A stretch of DNA of 64,000 bases from Anolis sagrei (Eukaryota > Chordata > Lepidosauria > Squamata > Anolidae), in the NCBI RefSeq assembly GCF_037176765.1, contig NC_090026.1:127862252-127926251 (forward strand). Reading direction: 5' to 3'. Positions within the stretch are counted from its first letter, which is position 1. Each line of letters begins with the position of its first letter. Position numbers and translations under genes: made by a program. Shown in pieces: positions 48,301-52,994 of the stretch. Below the pieces are notes generated by a model. The model saw only the letters and a program-made list of their open reading frames with translations. It did no database searches and was not told the DNA's origin.

Positions 48301-50378
48301 CAAAAAACCTGGAGGGCCCAAGTTTCCCCATGCTTGGTCCAGATCATGGGAAGTCACACTCCCACTCATTTAAGTTTTGGCCAGACGTCACCTGGAATAG
48401 AGGATGCTTGCCATAGATGCAGGGGAAAGGTCAGGAGAGAATGCCTCTAGAACATGGCCATATAGCCCGAAAAAACCCACAACAACCCAATAACCCTCTG
48501 TCTGATTCTGCACAAATTAGAACGTGTCTAAAGAAATACATATTAAAATACACAAAACAGAGATTAAACACGGACAGTAATAGAGACAAGCGCAGGACAG
48601 TTAAAATAGTGTCAAATTGCATTAATTTTATATAGATGCAAATATAGATGGTTTTAAAGTGTTTGTGAATTTTCAATGCTGTTTGTCTTTAATTCTATTT
48701 TAAAGTTTGCATTTAAAAATATATTTTAAATTGTACAGAAATGCTTTTATGTCAAGCTGCTTTGAGTCCCCTTTGGAGAGATAAAGCAGAGTATAAATAA
48801 ATATAATAATAATAATAATAATGTACTCTTAATTTTAATATCTTAATTCATAATGCACCATGAATACAAGGGGGCTATATCTACACTGTAAAATTAATGC
48901 AGTTTGACCCCACTTTAACTGCTGTTGCTCAATGCTATGGAATTAATGGCAAAAAAGAGGCTAAAGACCTTGTGACACTTCAACTTCCATGATTCCTCAG
49001 CATCGATTTAATTTCGTATTTGTATTTATTTATTTATATCCCGCTTTTATCTCTCCATACGGAGATTCAAAGCGGCTCACAATCAAAAATAGTACAACAA
49101 TATATAATGAAATATACTGTTTTATTATTGTGGATTTATTAGTAGTATTATATGGCATTACATTACAATATTAGAAATATATAATACCATATAATAATAA
49201 TATAATAATGACGAATATATTAAATATAATACTACTGGTAATATATAATGAAATATACTGTTTTATTATTGTGGATTTGTGTGTATATTTCATTATATAT
49301 TACCAGTAGTGTTATGTTTAATATATTAGCCATATTATTATATATGATATTGTATTATTAGTATTATATGGTATTACATTACAATATTAGAAATATTACA
49401 TGTATACATATTATATTATTAACATAGCACAAGGTTAGTATTGCATATTATTACATTGTACTGCAATATTATTTATAAAGTTATATAATACTAGCCTTCT
49501 CCTGCCACGTGTTGCTGTGGCCCAGTCTGAAAAATAAAGTAATGAAAAAAGTGTAGGTTTCTAATATATATAATTATGCTTGTGGGTAAACAGTATTTCT
49601 TGCTGTTTCTTTGTCAGTGTTGATGTGGAGAGTGTCTGGTTTGCCTACTCTGGAAAATGCAACATATTATTGTCCTTATTTAGGGGTCCTTTTCAAATGT
49701 GTGATACTATATCTGTGTGTGTGTGAATCATATATATCTCTCTATATCTATGGCTGGATGGCTCTCTGTCAGGAGGGTTTTGATTACATTTTCTTGTCCT
49801 GGTGAAGGGAGTTGGACTGGATGGTCTTAAGTATTTTCTGTTGGTCATGGGGGTTCTGTGTGGGAAATTTGCCCCAAATCTGTCATTTCTGGGGATCAAA
49901 ATGCTCTTTGATTGTAGGTGAACTATAAAACCCAGTAACTACAACTCCCAAATGTCAAGGTCTATTTCCCCCAAACTCAATCTGTGTTCATATTTGGGCA
50001 TATGGAATATTCGTGCCAAGTTTGGTCCAGATCCATCATTATTTGAGTCCACAGTGGTCTCTGGATATAGGCGAACTACAACTCCCAAACTCAAGGTCAA
50101 TGCCCACCAAACCCTTCTAGTGTTTTCCGTTGGTCATGGGAGTCCTGTGTGTCACCTTTGGTTCAATTCCATCATTGGTGGAGTTCAGAATGCTCTTTGA
50201 TTGTAAGTGAACTATAAATCCCAGCAGCTACAACTCCCAAATGACAAAATCATAATTTTTTGAGTGATGGTCACTCCTTGTGTTGTGAGACGTTTTGTTG
50301 CTAAATTTGGTGTGATTTCGTTCATTGGTTCTTTTGTTTTTAAGGAACTCATTATGCGCAGAGCATTTATATAGATAT

Positions 50379-50425
<47 letters not shown>

Positions 50426-51023
50426 TATAGATATAGATTACCAGTATATGACCCTCCTAGTATTATATAATCTATTGCATTACATCATAAGTTGTAGTAG
50501 ATATAATATATATAATATAATTAATATTATATAATATATATTAGTATTATTACATTAGTATTATTAATCAATTAATTAAGCAATATATGCACCCATCTCC
50601 TACTGTTAGGTATTTCTTGCAAATTAGTATTTTGAAACTGCATCTACTTTGGCTGCAGATCTTGCACTGAGCAAGGGGTCGGACTAGATGACCTTCGGGG
50701 GTCTCTTTTTTCCAAGACCATCATTCCTTTGAGATATTGGCAGAAGAGCCCAAACCAAAGGGTAAGATGATTATAAGGAAACAAAACAGAGAGGAATGTG
50801 TTGTTTAAAATTGACACCAAGAAGGATAGGAGCCTTTGGAGTGGGAGAGAAATAATGGCAGGCAAGCGTAGACTAGGACTGCAAGGCGGAACCAAAGTTG
50901 AAGGGTGAGGTTGCAGAGGGGGCGCCTTTCAGTGAAACACCTCTGGTCTAACGGGGGACCGGAAATGAGTGCACTCAATCCCTTACCTGAGAACGCTCGG
51001 CACAGAAAGCGTCGCCAGCGCAT
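13692..51023 (-). CDS. GUK1: Guanylate kinase 1, eight exons
   Basis: This gene phosphorylates GMP or dGMP to GDP or dGDP with ATP, feeding guanine nucleotide pools. Coding exons (5' to 3'): 51023-50987 (alternative leader), 32195-32084, 29119-29078, 22844-22748, 19842-19704, 18767-18683, 16009-15924, 13727-13692. All introns are GT-AG and phases match. The form starting at 32195 is 198 residues, compared with about 197 in human. Seen in the protein: [18 protein letters not shown] with the P-loop at residues 11-18; GMP-binding S37, R41, R44, Y53, E72, Y81; the hydrophobic LDID strand with D101 and D103; lid region [15 protein letters not shown]-terminus [11 protein letters not shown]. No frameshift or stop lies in any exon. 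Intron 1 is about 18.8 kb and full of transposons. MRPL55 lies head to head upstream. The start at 51023 would add [13 protein letters not shown] in frame. Certain as GUK1; exact transcript ends are inferred. Confidence 0.97.
13985..14125 (-). mobile_element. CR1 3' end in GUK1 intron 7
   Basis: Starts with ATAGAATCATAGAGTTGGAA in minus sense, then the CCGACAGATGGCCATCCAGC block. A plus-sense relative sits just before it (13830-13975), so two tails face each other. Confidence 0.78.
14158..14415 (+). mobile_element. tRNA-derived SINE, full length, nested in a MITE
   Basis: GGAGCCCCCGGTGGTGCAAC head, box B-like GAGGCTCGAATCC, and the tail ACCAGAAGCAACTTGCAGTT then GCTGATATGAAAAAAA. AAAGCACTTT occurs at both flanks. 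The host MITE (about 14128-15443) continues on either side. Confidence 0.78.
14527..15385 (-). mobile_element. L2-clade LINE 3' part
   Basis: Minus strand encodes [60 protein letters not shown] and [20 protein letters not shown] with few breaks, then the CCGCCTCAAGTCGCCAGAAG-type 3' UTR and TAAATAAATA tail. It is inserted in the same MITE as the SINE at 14158. Confidence 0.85.
15444..15923. other. GUK1 intron 7, no recognised element
   Basis: Contains a short TTATTGTTGTTATT tract (about 15570-15603) and otherwise apparently single-copy sequence up to exon 7. Confidence 0.5.
15924..16009 (-). CDS. GUK1: GUK1 exon 7
   Basis: This 86-bp exon encodes [20 protein letters not shown] and SELKSILAD. 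The acceptor is TTATCAG and the donor GAC|GTGAGT. Confidence 0.95.
16474..16821 (+). mobile_element. CR1 3' end
   Basis: Encodes [20 protein letters not shown] and [20 protein letters not shown], then the CCCATGAGGTCTCTTCCAAC tail and ATTCTATGATT repeats. Confidence 0.88.
16910..17617 (+). mobile_element. CR1 3' part
   Basis: Encodes [60 protein letters not shown] and the common CR1 end. It starts further 5' than the copy at 16474, so this is a separate insertion. Confidence 0.9.
18265..18483 (-). mobile_element. LINE-A fragment
   Basis: Minus strand matches the 52290-52510 copy: CTCCCAGGTATTTGGGTGTG, CACTGTGTCTGGTTGTGATC. Confidence 0.7.
18683..18767 (-). CDS. GUK1: GUK1 exon 6
   Basis: This 85-bp exon encodes [20 protein letters not shown] and on to VDMEL. 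It forms the lid and following helix. The acceptor is TTTGTAG and the donor TCA|GTAAGT. Confidence 0.95.
19125..19320 (+). mobile_element. Possible old tRNA-type SINE
   Basis: GGCCGGCTTTAGCACAGCAG, then AAAAGGTTGACAGTTTGCAG with SINE-like box spacing, then AGCCCAGCTCCCTGCCCACC. The family is not recognised. Confidence 0.35.
19578..19690. mobile_element. MITE fragment touching GUK1 exon 5 donor
   Basis: Wording of the common MITE: AGTTAAAGTGGTGTCAAACT, then CCACTCTACATTGCAGATGC, ending about 14 bp from the donor at 19704. Confidence 0.55.
19704..19842 (-). CDS. GUK1: GUK1 exon 5
   Basis: This 139-bp exon encodes [20 protein letters not shown] through [14 protein letters not shown], the core strand with D101/D103. 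The donor is CTG|GTGAGC. A MITE terminus ends only about 14 bp downstream of this donor in transcript sense. Confidence 0.96.
19876..20460. mobile_element. GC-rich foldback element with Tigger-like terminus
   Basis: Starts CAGTAGAGTCCTGGTTATCC next to TTA, like pogo/Tigger ends. The interior (20000-20450) has repeated and inverted blocks (GCGAGCAAGCGAG, GGCAGAAGCAGGAGCCTGG and complements) built of GAGC/GAGT words. The other end was not found. Confidence 0.45.
20530..20798 (+). mobile_element. CR1 3' end
   Basis: TTCAAACTACAAGAGAGGAG, GGAACTCTCTACCCCGGAGT, ending in ATTCTATGATTCTATG. Confidence 0.88.
21979..22406. mobile_element. LTR-like fossil insertion in the L2
   Basis: About 428 bp lies between TCCAG (21974-21978) and TTCAG (22407-22411), and the L2 sequence rejoins across it. 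It ends in ACA. A 5-bp target duplication suggests an LTR element, but no family is recognised. Confidence 0.4.
22031..22075 (-). mobile_element. 45-bp Penelope terminus with 15-bp target duplication
   Basis: Only the terminal Penelope sequence (TTTTTTCGGGCTATATGGCC and neighbours) is present. ATGGACTCTGGAGTC is repeated perfectly at 22016-22030 and 22076-22090. Confidence 0.75.
22597..22702. mobile_element. Foldback MITE
   Basis: The arms GGTCCTCTGGGTGTTTTGGA and TCCAAATCACCCAGAGGGCC are near complements, with CAGGCATGG at the left end and CCATGCCTG at the right end. Relatives lie at 8483, 16165/18170, 48211 and 54390. Confidence 0.68.
22748..22844 (-). CDS. GUK1: GUK1 exon 4
   Basis: This 97-bp exon encodes [20 protein letters not shown] and on to FSGNMYGT. 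It holds Y53, E72 and Y81 of the GMP-binding domain. The donor is AAG|GTATGA. Confidence 0.96.
23925..24147. mobile_element. Head-to-head Penelope termini (foldback)
   Basis: GTATTGTCGAAGGCTTTCAT leads into GTTGTAGGTTTTTTCGGGCT. After a short centre near 24050 the sequence returns as AGCCCGAAAAAACCTACAAC. Arms are about 100 bp, differing by a few bases. Confidence 0.75.
24300..24706. mobile_element. Tc1/mariner (pogo/Tigger-like) MITE
   Basis: 407 bp with about 23-bp inverted ends (CAGTGTTCCCTCACC...CGCGG). TA follows the right end and AA precedes the left end, where the host module normally reads AAAATAGACC, so a TA target duplication is likely. The interior has no long frame. Confidence 0.72.
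25500..25800 (+). mobile_element. LINE 3' UTR (L2/CR1-like) and tail
   Basis: GGCCGCCCTGAGTCCCACTT, then GGTAGAAATGCATGAAATAAA and TAAATAAATAAAT, the 3' UTR style of the window's L2-like LINEs. Confidence 0.5.
26156..26779. mobile_element. Palindromic-ended MITE (ACTCGAGTATAAGCC type)
   Basis: The left end CTGTATATACTCAAGTATAA and the right end TTATACTCGAGTATATACGG are inverted repeats. The subterminal GGCTTATACTCGAGTCAA block also occurs at both sides. The interior is a long ATTATT/TATTATTA tract and a single-copy-like core (26480-26610). The superfamily is not certain. Confidence 0.68.
26864..27525 (-). mobile_element. Helitron, non-autonomous, with nested CR1
   Basis: In minus sense it starts TCTATATAAAAATGTAATGT after an A and ends with a GCAATGCATGGC-type hairpin, then CTGG and a T, as Helitrons do (TC...CTRR). 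A minus-sense CR1 3' end (26922 to about 27250) lies inside. Confidence 0.72.
27530..28285 (-). mobile_element. Helitron carrying a pyrimidine tract
   Basis: The minus-sense 3' end (hairpin GCCACAGCAACGCATGGC, then CTAG) is at 27530 and the 5' TC end at 28285. It follows the previous Helitron after a 4-bp gap in the same orientation. A CTTT/CCTT-rich tract fills 27710-28085. Frames across that tract are not genes. Confidence 0.75.
28290..28510 (-). pseudogene. Helitron 3' end with helicase C-terminal codons
   Basis: The CTAG end and hairpin lie at 28290-28325. Upstream in minus sense, codons read [20 protein letters not shown] followed by [19 protein letters not shown] (about 28395-28497). 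VA(L/C)SRV is helicase motif VI of Helitron Rep/helicase proteins, and an NxVY block near the C-terminus is usual. Only the last 45 or so residues are here; the rest of the protein is absent. A decayed relative lies at 49491-50375. This is a clear family marker that this genome had an autonomous Helitron. Confidence 0.78.
28644..28965 (+). mobile_element. Sauria SINE
   Basis: tRNA-like head with AGTGGTGCAGTGGGTTAAAC and box B-like GTTTGAATCC, then AGCTTCTGCCAACCTAGCAG, GGTAATGGCGCTCCATGCAG and ACACGACTGGACTTAATGTC, the diagnostic squamate SINE body with a BovB-like 3' end. Perfect TTAAGGAAAA lies at 28634-28643 and 28966-28975. Confidence 0.93.
29078..29119 (-). CDS. GUK1: GUK1 exon 3
   Basis: This 42-bp exon encodes [14 protein letters not shown] (H spans the junction), with GMP-contacting R41 and R44. 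The acceptor is CTTCCAG and the donor AAG|GTCAGT. Confidence 0.95.
29395..29605. mobile_element. Head-to-head Penelope termini (foldback)
   Basis: GTTGTAGGTTTTTTTCGGGC on the left is mirrored by GCCCAAAAAAACCTACAAC on the right around a centre near 29485. The right arm continues to GAAAGCCTTCGACAATAC. Confidence 0.75.
29606..30104. other. GUK1 intron 2, unassigned
   Basis: Apparently single-copy intronic sequence. No exon, RNA gene or known repeat was recognised. Confidence 0.5.
30105..31830. repeat. AT-rich satellite, about 165-bp unit
   Basis: About ten copies of a unit containing AGCACAGCACAATATTAGTA, TACTATACCACTATACTG and ACATTATAATATTATCAATA. An L2-like 3' UTR end in minus sense (30105-30180, CTTCTCACCCCGAAGGGGAC) caps the left edge, and a plus-sense one (30450-30525) lies within. 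Shorter relatives occur at 49080-49490 and 60058-60215. Confidence 0.9.
32084..32197 (-). CDS. GUK1: GUK1 exon 2: start codon and P-loop
   Basis: The acceptor CAG lies at 32200-32198 and the donor CCC|GTGAGT at 32084/32083. The canonical ATG is at 32195-32193, with G at -3 after splicing. It encodes residues 1-37, including GPSGAGKST and GFSVS. Confidence 0.96.
32228..32375 (-). mobile_element. Old CR1 3' fragment
   Basis: CAGTCCAACCCCCCTCCTCC and CAGCCATCCAGCCTCTGCTT in minus-sense CR1 order, diverged. It lies just upstream of GUK1 exon 2. Confidence 0.6.
32436..33108 (+). mobile_element. Helitron with captured repeat module, 5' end lost
   Basis: Starts inside the Helitron head (TTAACATAACTCAAAAACCA), carries module copies (32535-33060), and ends with hairpin GGGCCACAGCAACGCGTC and CTAG at 33105-33108. 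Confidence 0.72.
33112..33401 (+). mobile_element. Helitron, short complete copy
   Basis: 290 bp from TC (after A) to CTAG (before T). It has a terminal hairpin of GGGCAACAGCAACGCATGGC type and no module inside. Confidence 0.8.
33402..35337 (+). mobile_element. Helitron interrupted by a CR1
   Basis: TC at 33402 follows directly on the previous copy's CTAG. The sequence breaks at GACGAATT (33468) and resumes TTGACACCAAATTTGGGC (35104). It ends CAGCAACGCGTAGCAGGG and CTAG at 35334-35337. Confidence 0.8.
33469..35103 (-). mobile_element. CR1 LINE with long open reverse transcriptase frame
   Basis: 1,635 bp, 5'-truncated. One frame of about 516 CR1-encoded residues runs uninterrupted to the stop near 33553. 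Order: [79 protein letters not shown], catalytic [42 protein letters not shown], and the CR1 terminus HLSGVI. The endonuclease domain is missing. The tail is the ATTCTATGATTCTATGA repeat. Lack of breaks argues for a young insertion. Confidence 0.95.
35338..35392 (+). repeat. (TAG)n-(TAA)n microsatellite at a Helitron end
   Basis: About nine TAG units are followed by about ten AAT units, starting exactly at the CTAGT terminus. Confidence 0.95.
35981..36385 (+). mobile_element. Penelope-like element with inverted left terminus
   Basis: The left 50 bp (GTATTGTCTAAGGCTTTCAT, GGTTCTTGTGAG) is the inverted terminus. The rest is plus sense (AACGTCAGGAGAGAATGCTT, CATGGCCATACAGCCCGGAA). Confidence 0.68.
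36386..36984 (-). other. GUK1 intron 1 single-copy stretch with a splice-donor-like site
   Basis: There is no repeat wording. Minus strand contains GACAG|GTAAGG near 36552. The region upstream of it (36560-36720) is non-repetitive with one CCAAT box, so an alternative untranslated GUK1 first exon is possible but unproven. Confidence 0.3.
36985..38890 (-). mobile_element. R4/Dong-like LINE, split by LINE-A
   Basis: The 3' end is at 36985-37205 and the body at 38186-38890. Minus strand encodes [19 protein letters not shown], then [11 protein letters not shown] and [14 protein letters not shown] and [15 protein letters not shown]...D with KYQDL-like fits the restriction-enzyme-like endonuclease of R2/R4-type LINEs. 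Frames are broken. TGTTTCCAAATG on both sides of 37206-38185 marks the nested insertion. Confidence 0.7.
37231..38185 (+). mobile_element. LINE-A copy nested in the R4-like LINE
   Basis: Encodes [40 protein letters not shown] and [20 protein letters not shown] with [12 protein letters not shown]. It ends CCTGACACGATAAATAAAT. Confidence 0.85.
38940..39335 (-). mobile_element. Second R4/Dong-like LINE 3' part
   Basis: Minus strand encodes [39 protein letters not shown] and [16 protein letters not shown] in a broken frame. The 3' UTR words (CTTCCCAAGTGTCTAGGAC) match 37088-37110. An (ATT)n run (39336-39373) follows. Confidence 0.7.
39374..39937. other. GUK1 intron 1, unassigned
   Basis: Apparently single-copy sequence. 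No gene or element recognised. Confidence 0.5.
39940..40110 (-). mobile_element. CR1 3' end
   Basis: ATAGAATCATTGAGTTGGAG, CATCCAGTCCAACACCATTC, CCACCACACTCCGGGGCAGA, minus sense. Confidence 0.8.
40111..41545 (+). mobile_element. Non-LTR LINE with C-terminal zinc finger, split by a Penelope element
   Basis: Encodes [39 protein letters not shown], then after the insertion [40 protein letters not shown] and [20 protein letters not shown], whose Cys/His spacing looks like a zinc finger. It ends in (AAGT)n. RTE-like architecture (no RNase H seen), but the clade is not settled. Copies lie at 52995 and 63830. Confidence 0.75.
40518..40983 (+). mobile_element. Penelope-like element, 466 bp, with 9-bp target duplication
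   Basis: AATCTTGCA lies at 40509-40517 and 40984-40992, and the host LINE reads through if it is removed. The content is the Penelope 3' part from AACACAGACATGCTGGACCA to CCCGAAAAAACCCACAAG. Confidence 0.85.
41546..42030. other. GUK1 intron 1, unassigned
   Basis: Apparently single-copy sequence. No gene or element recognised. Confidence 0.5.
42031..42882 (+). mobile_element. Helitron carrying module copies
   Basis: Begins TCTATATAAACAAAAATGTA after A and ends hairpin GGGCCACAGCAACGCGTGGC, then CGAG before T (CTAG in other copies). 42165-42840 is built of repeat-module copies like those in the hAT-like elements. Confidence 0.8.
43382..44710 (+). repeat. Polypurine tract inside a MITE, split by a CR1
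   Basis: Over 1 kb of GGAAG, GGGAG, AAAGA words on the plus strand. The common MITE flanks it (43287-43380 and about 44712-44821). A plus-sense CR1 3' end (44305-44553) interrupts it. Long Ser/Pro/Phe-rich frames on the minus strand reflect CCTT repeats, not a gene. Confidence 0.92.
44305..44553 (+). mobile_element. CR1 3' end in the polypurine tract
   Basis: ACTACAAGAGAGGAGATTCC to ATTCTATGATTCTA. It encodes [20 protein letters not shown]. Confidence 0.9.
44822..45407. mobile_element. hAT-like non-autonomous element, short
   Basis: CAGCGTTTCTCAACC at the left, GGTTGAGAACTCTG at the right. One or two module copies lie between. It is inserted at the end of the MITE (ACAGTGTAGAT). Confidence 0.7.
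45853..47508. mobile_element. hAT-like element with BovB inside
   Basis: Starts CAGCGTTTCCC and ends GGTTGAGAAACACTG. It has module copies at 45900-46420. The BovB at 46432-47392 interrupts CATATCAGATATTTACATGA. Confidence 0.7.
46432..47392 (+). mobile_element. BovB (RTE) LINE 3' part with open frame
   Basis: An open frame of about 288 residues: [19 protein letters not shown] (upstream, same strand), [13 protein letters not shown] catalytic motif, [81 protein letters not shown] lies at both flanks (46427-46431, 47393-47397). It is 5'-truncated. BovB is known for horizontal spread among squamates and ruminants. Confidence 0.93.
47509..48210. other. GUK1 intron 1, unassigned
   Basis: Apparently single-copy sequence. 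No splice-consistent exon was found. Confidence 0.5.
48211..48345. mobile_element. Foldback MITE, complete-looking
   Basis: The arms CTCCAGGTGTTTTGGACTCC and GAAGTCCAAAAAACCTGGAG run almost to a 15-bp loop. The outer ends are CAGGCATGA and CCATGCTTG. Confidence 0.72.
48402..48492 (+). mobile_element. Penelope terminus fragment
   Basis: GAGGATGCTTGCCATAGATG to AAAAAACCCACAACAACCCA. It is 5'-truncated to about 90 bp. Confidence 0.72.
49020..49490. repeat. LINE tail and AT-rich satellite relatives
   Basis: TATTTATTTATTTATATCCC with a minus-sense L2-like tail, then TAGTATTATATGGCATTACA-type units related to 30185-31830. Confidence 0.65.
49491..50375 (-). mobile_element. Helitron with helicase remnant and captured module
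   Basis: The minus-sense CTAG end and hairpin lie at 49491-49530 and the TC start at 50375. Codons of [12 protein letters not shown] lie near 49640-49675 in decayed form. Module copies fill 49826-50245. One element thus joins Helitron ends, helicase remnant and the hAT-type module. Confidence 0.72.
50376..50430. repeat. (AT)n/(AC)n microsatellite
   Basis: ATAT run at about 50380-50415 followed by ACACACACA, at the 5' edge of the Helitron. Confidence 0.95.
50987..51023 (-). CDS. GUK1: GUK1 exon 1, coding part of candidate long isoform
   Basis: The minus strand shows a donor CAG|GTAAGG at 50987/50986. The exon reads [12 protein letters not shown] plus one base and joins exon 2 in frame as V-MTGPRP. 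The added leader is rich in Arg and has no acidic residue, as expected for a mitochondrial presequence. The context around this ATG is weak (pyrimidine at -3), so scanning ribosomes could also reach the exon 2 ATG. The exon's 5' end is not defined. Confidence 0.7.
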
Positions 51024-51289
51024 GGAAGGAAGGAGCCGGGGAGAGAAGCTTCCCGGAATGGCAGCGCGGCGGGACGGAACGGGATTTGAGGGGCGCCGCT
51101 AAGGAAGCCCCGCCCCTCAGACCGGGGCTTTGTCGACGTCATCGCCGCGCCGTCCTTTTCCCTCTCTCTCGTCGCGGAGTGATGACGTTGGGAAATGCCC
51201 TTGAAGGAGAAAAGGAGGAGTTGTGGGCGGGGCTACGAGAAGGAGGACTCTCATTGGTCACGACGAGTCACGTGAGCGAGGCTTCTTTT

Positions 51290-51384
51290 GCACAAGGCGC
51301 AAGCGAGGATCAAACCATTTGGGACATTTGTAGGGGGGAGCGGGTCAAACCATTACGCGACAGCATTGCGGAGGAAAGAGAAGC
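51290..51384 (+). other. MRPL55: Probable non-coding first exon of MRPL55
   Basis: A strong donor (GTGAGT at 51385) lies at the edge of the CpG-rich segment on the MRPL55 strand, and the next acceptor is at 54080. The start of the exon is a guess. Its 3' half already contains AACCATT motifs that continue as a tandem repeat in the intron. Confidence 0.5.
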
Positions 51385-51600
51385 GTGAGTAGAAGAATAT
51401 GGAGCGAACCATTTGCAGAAAGAAATGGGGGGGACGACGACTATGGACTACTAAACCATTGAAAGGCTGAATGGGGACAAACCATTTGCAGAAGGAAATG
51501 GGGGAGGCGGGAAGTGAAAGCAATATTCCTATAGGACGAAACCATTGAAGAGCTGAATGGGACAAACCATTTGCAGAAGGAAATGGGGGGAGGCAGAAAT
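51313..51600 (+). repeat. Tandem AACCATT motif across MRPL55 exon 1 and intron 1
   Basis: AACCATT starts at 51313, 51348, 51407, 51454, 51480, 51540 and 51565. From 51407 on, two alternating words (AACCATTTGCAGAA and AACCATTGAA) form a 73-85 bp unit with GAAATGGGGG between. Confidence 0.8.
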
Positions 51601-51605
51601 GGAAA

Positions 51606-52775
51606 TTTATTTATTTGTCGTGTCAGAGCAACCAGTCCATTACATTACATTTCTAACAGAACAAAGCAAACAAATAGACAGAATACACAACTTGTGAGTC
51701 TGGTAGTGGATTAAATGTCCTTTGACCAGTATCTGGCCACTTGGAGTGCCTCTGGTGTTGCTGCAAGAAGGTCCTCCATGGTGCATGTAGCAGGGCTCAG
51801 GTTGCATTGCAGCAGGTGGTCAGTGGTTTGCTCTTCTCCACACTCGCATGTCAAGGATTCCACTTTGTGGCCCCATTTTCTAAGGTTGGCTCTGCATCTC
51901 GTGGTGCCAGAGTGCAGTCTGTTCAGCACCTTCCAAGTCGCCCAGTCCTTTGTGTGCCCAGGGGGGAGTCTCATTTGGTATCAGCCATTGGTTGAGGTGC
52001 TGGGTTTGAGCCTTCCACTTTTGGACTCTTGCTTGCTGAGGTGTTCCAGCGAGTGTCTCTATTTCTAGATTTAAGTCGTTGACGTGCTGGCTGATACCCA
52101 AACGGGATGAGCTGGAGATGTCTCTGCCTTGGTCCTTTCACTATTGGCTGCTACTTCCCGGCGGATGTCAGGTGGTGCAATACCGGCTAAGCAGTGTAGT
52201 TTCTCCCGTGGTATAGGGCACAGACACCCCGTGATAATGCGGCATGTCTCATTAAGAGCCACATCCACTGTTTTAGCGTGGTGAGATGTGTTCCACACTG
52301 GGCACGCATACTCAGCAGCAGAGTAACATGGCGCAAAGGCAGATGTCTTCACTGTGTCTGGTTGTGATCCCCAGGTTGTGCCAGTCAGCTTTTGTGTGAT
52401 ATTGTTTCTAGCACCCACTTTTTGCTTGATGTTCAGGCAGTGCTTCTTGTAGGTCAGAGCACGGTCCAGAGTGACTCCCAGGTATTTGGGTGCGCTGCAA
52501 TGCTCCAGCGGGATTCCTTCCCAGGTAATCATCCTCAGAGCTCGGGATGCTTGTCTGTTCTTGAGGTGAAAGGCACATGTCTGTGTTTTAGATGGGTTGG
52601 GGATCAGCTGGTTTTCCCTGTAATAGGCAGTAAGAGCACCTAGAGCTTCGGAGAGCTTCTGTTCTGCCATCTCAAAGCTCCCTGCTTGAGCAGTAATGGC
52701 ACGATCATCAGCATAGATGAAACTCTCTGTCCCTTCTGGCAGTGGCTGGTCATTTGTGTACATGAAGGATGATTT
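51606..52775 (-). mobile_element. LINE-A, longest copy
   Basis: Minus strand encodes FIYADDRAITAQAGSFEMAE (catalytic YADD), [80 protein letters not shown]. The frame is open for about 239 residues, then shifts. It ends in the CACGACAAATAAATAAA tail at 51606. Confidence 0.88.
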
Positions 52776-52994
52776 AATATAATACAACAAATAAGTATTT
52801 ATTTGTTTATAACTCTTTATTTAAATGAGTTGGATTAAATTGTAATATTTTTGAATAAATTACAACACTTATGCATAAATTATACCCAAAAGCGTGTAAT
52901 ATAATAACGAAGGCGTCCAGGGGCTATAGAGACAACTAATATGTATTTATTATTGAAATGAATTAAAATACAACATTTTTGAATAAATTATTAA

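Larger units (their letters stand above)
50950..51400. promoter_or_regulatory. Shared GC-rich promoter of GUK1 and MRPL55
   Basis: This is one of the few CpG-dense, non-repeat stretches of the window. GUK1 exon 1 leaves it leftward (donor at 50987). A consensus donor AAGC|GTGAGT at 51384/51385 leaves it rightward, toward MRPL55. Exon 1 to exon 1 distance is a few hundred bases at most. A bidirectional promoter is inferred; no TATA box is evident. Confidence 0.75.

Noticed and set aside
50644-50895. 83-residue minus-strand frame next to the promoter
   Set aside because: It has no recognisable family, lies in GUK1 intron 1 beyond the exon 1 donor, and shows no acceptor or conservation signal.
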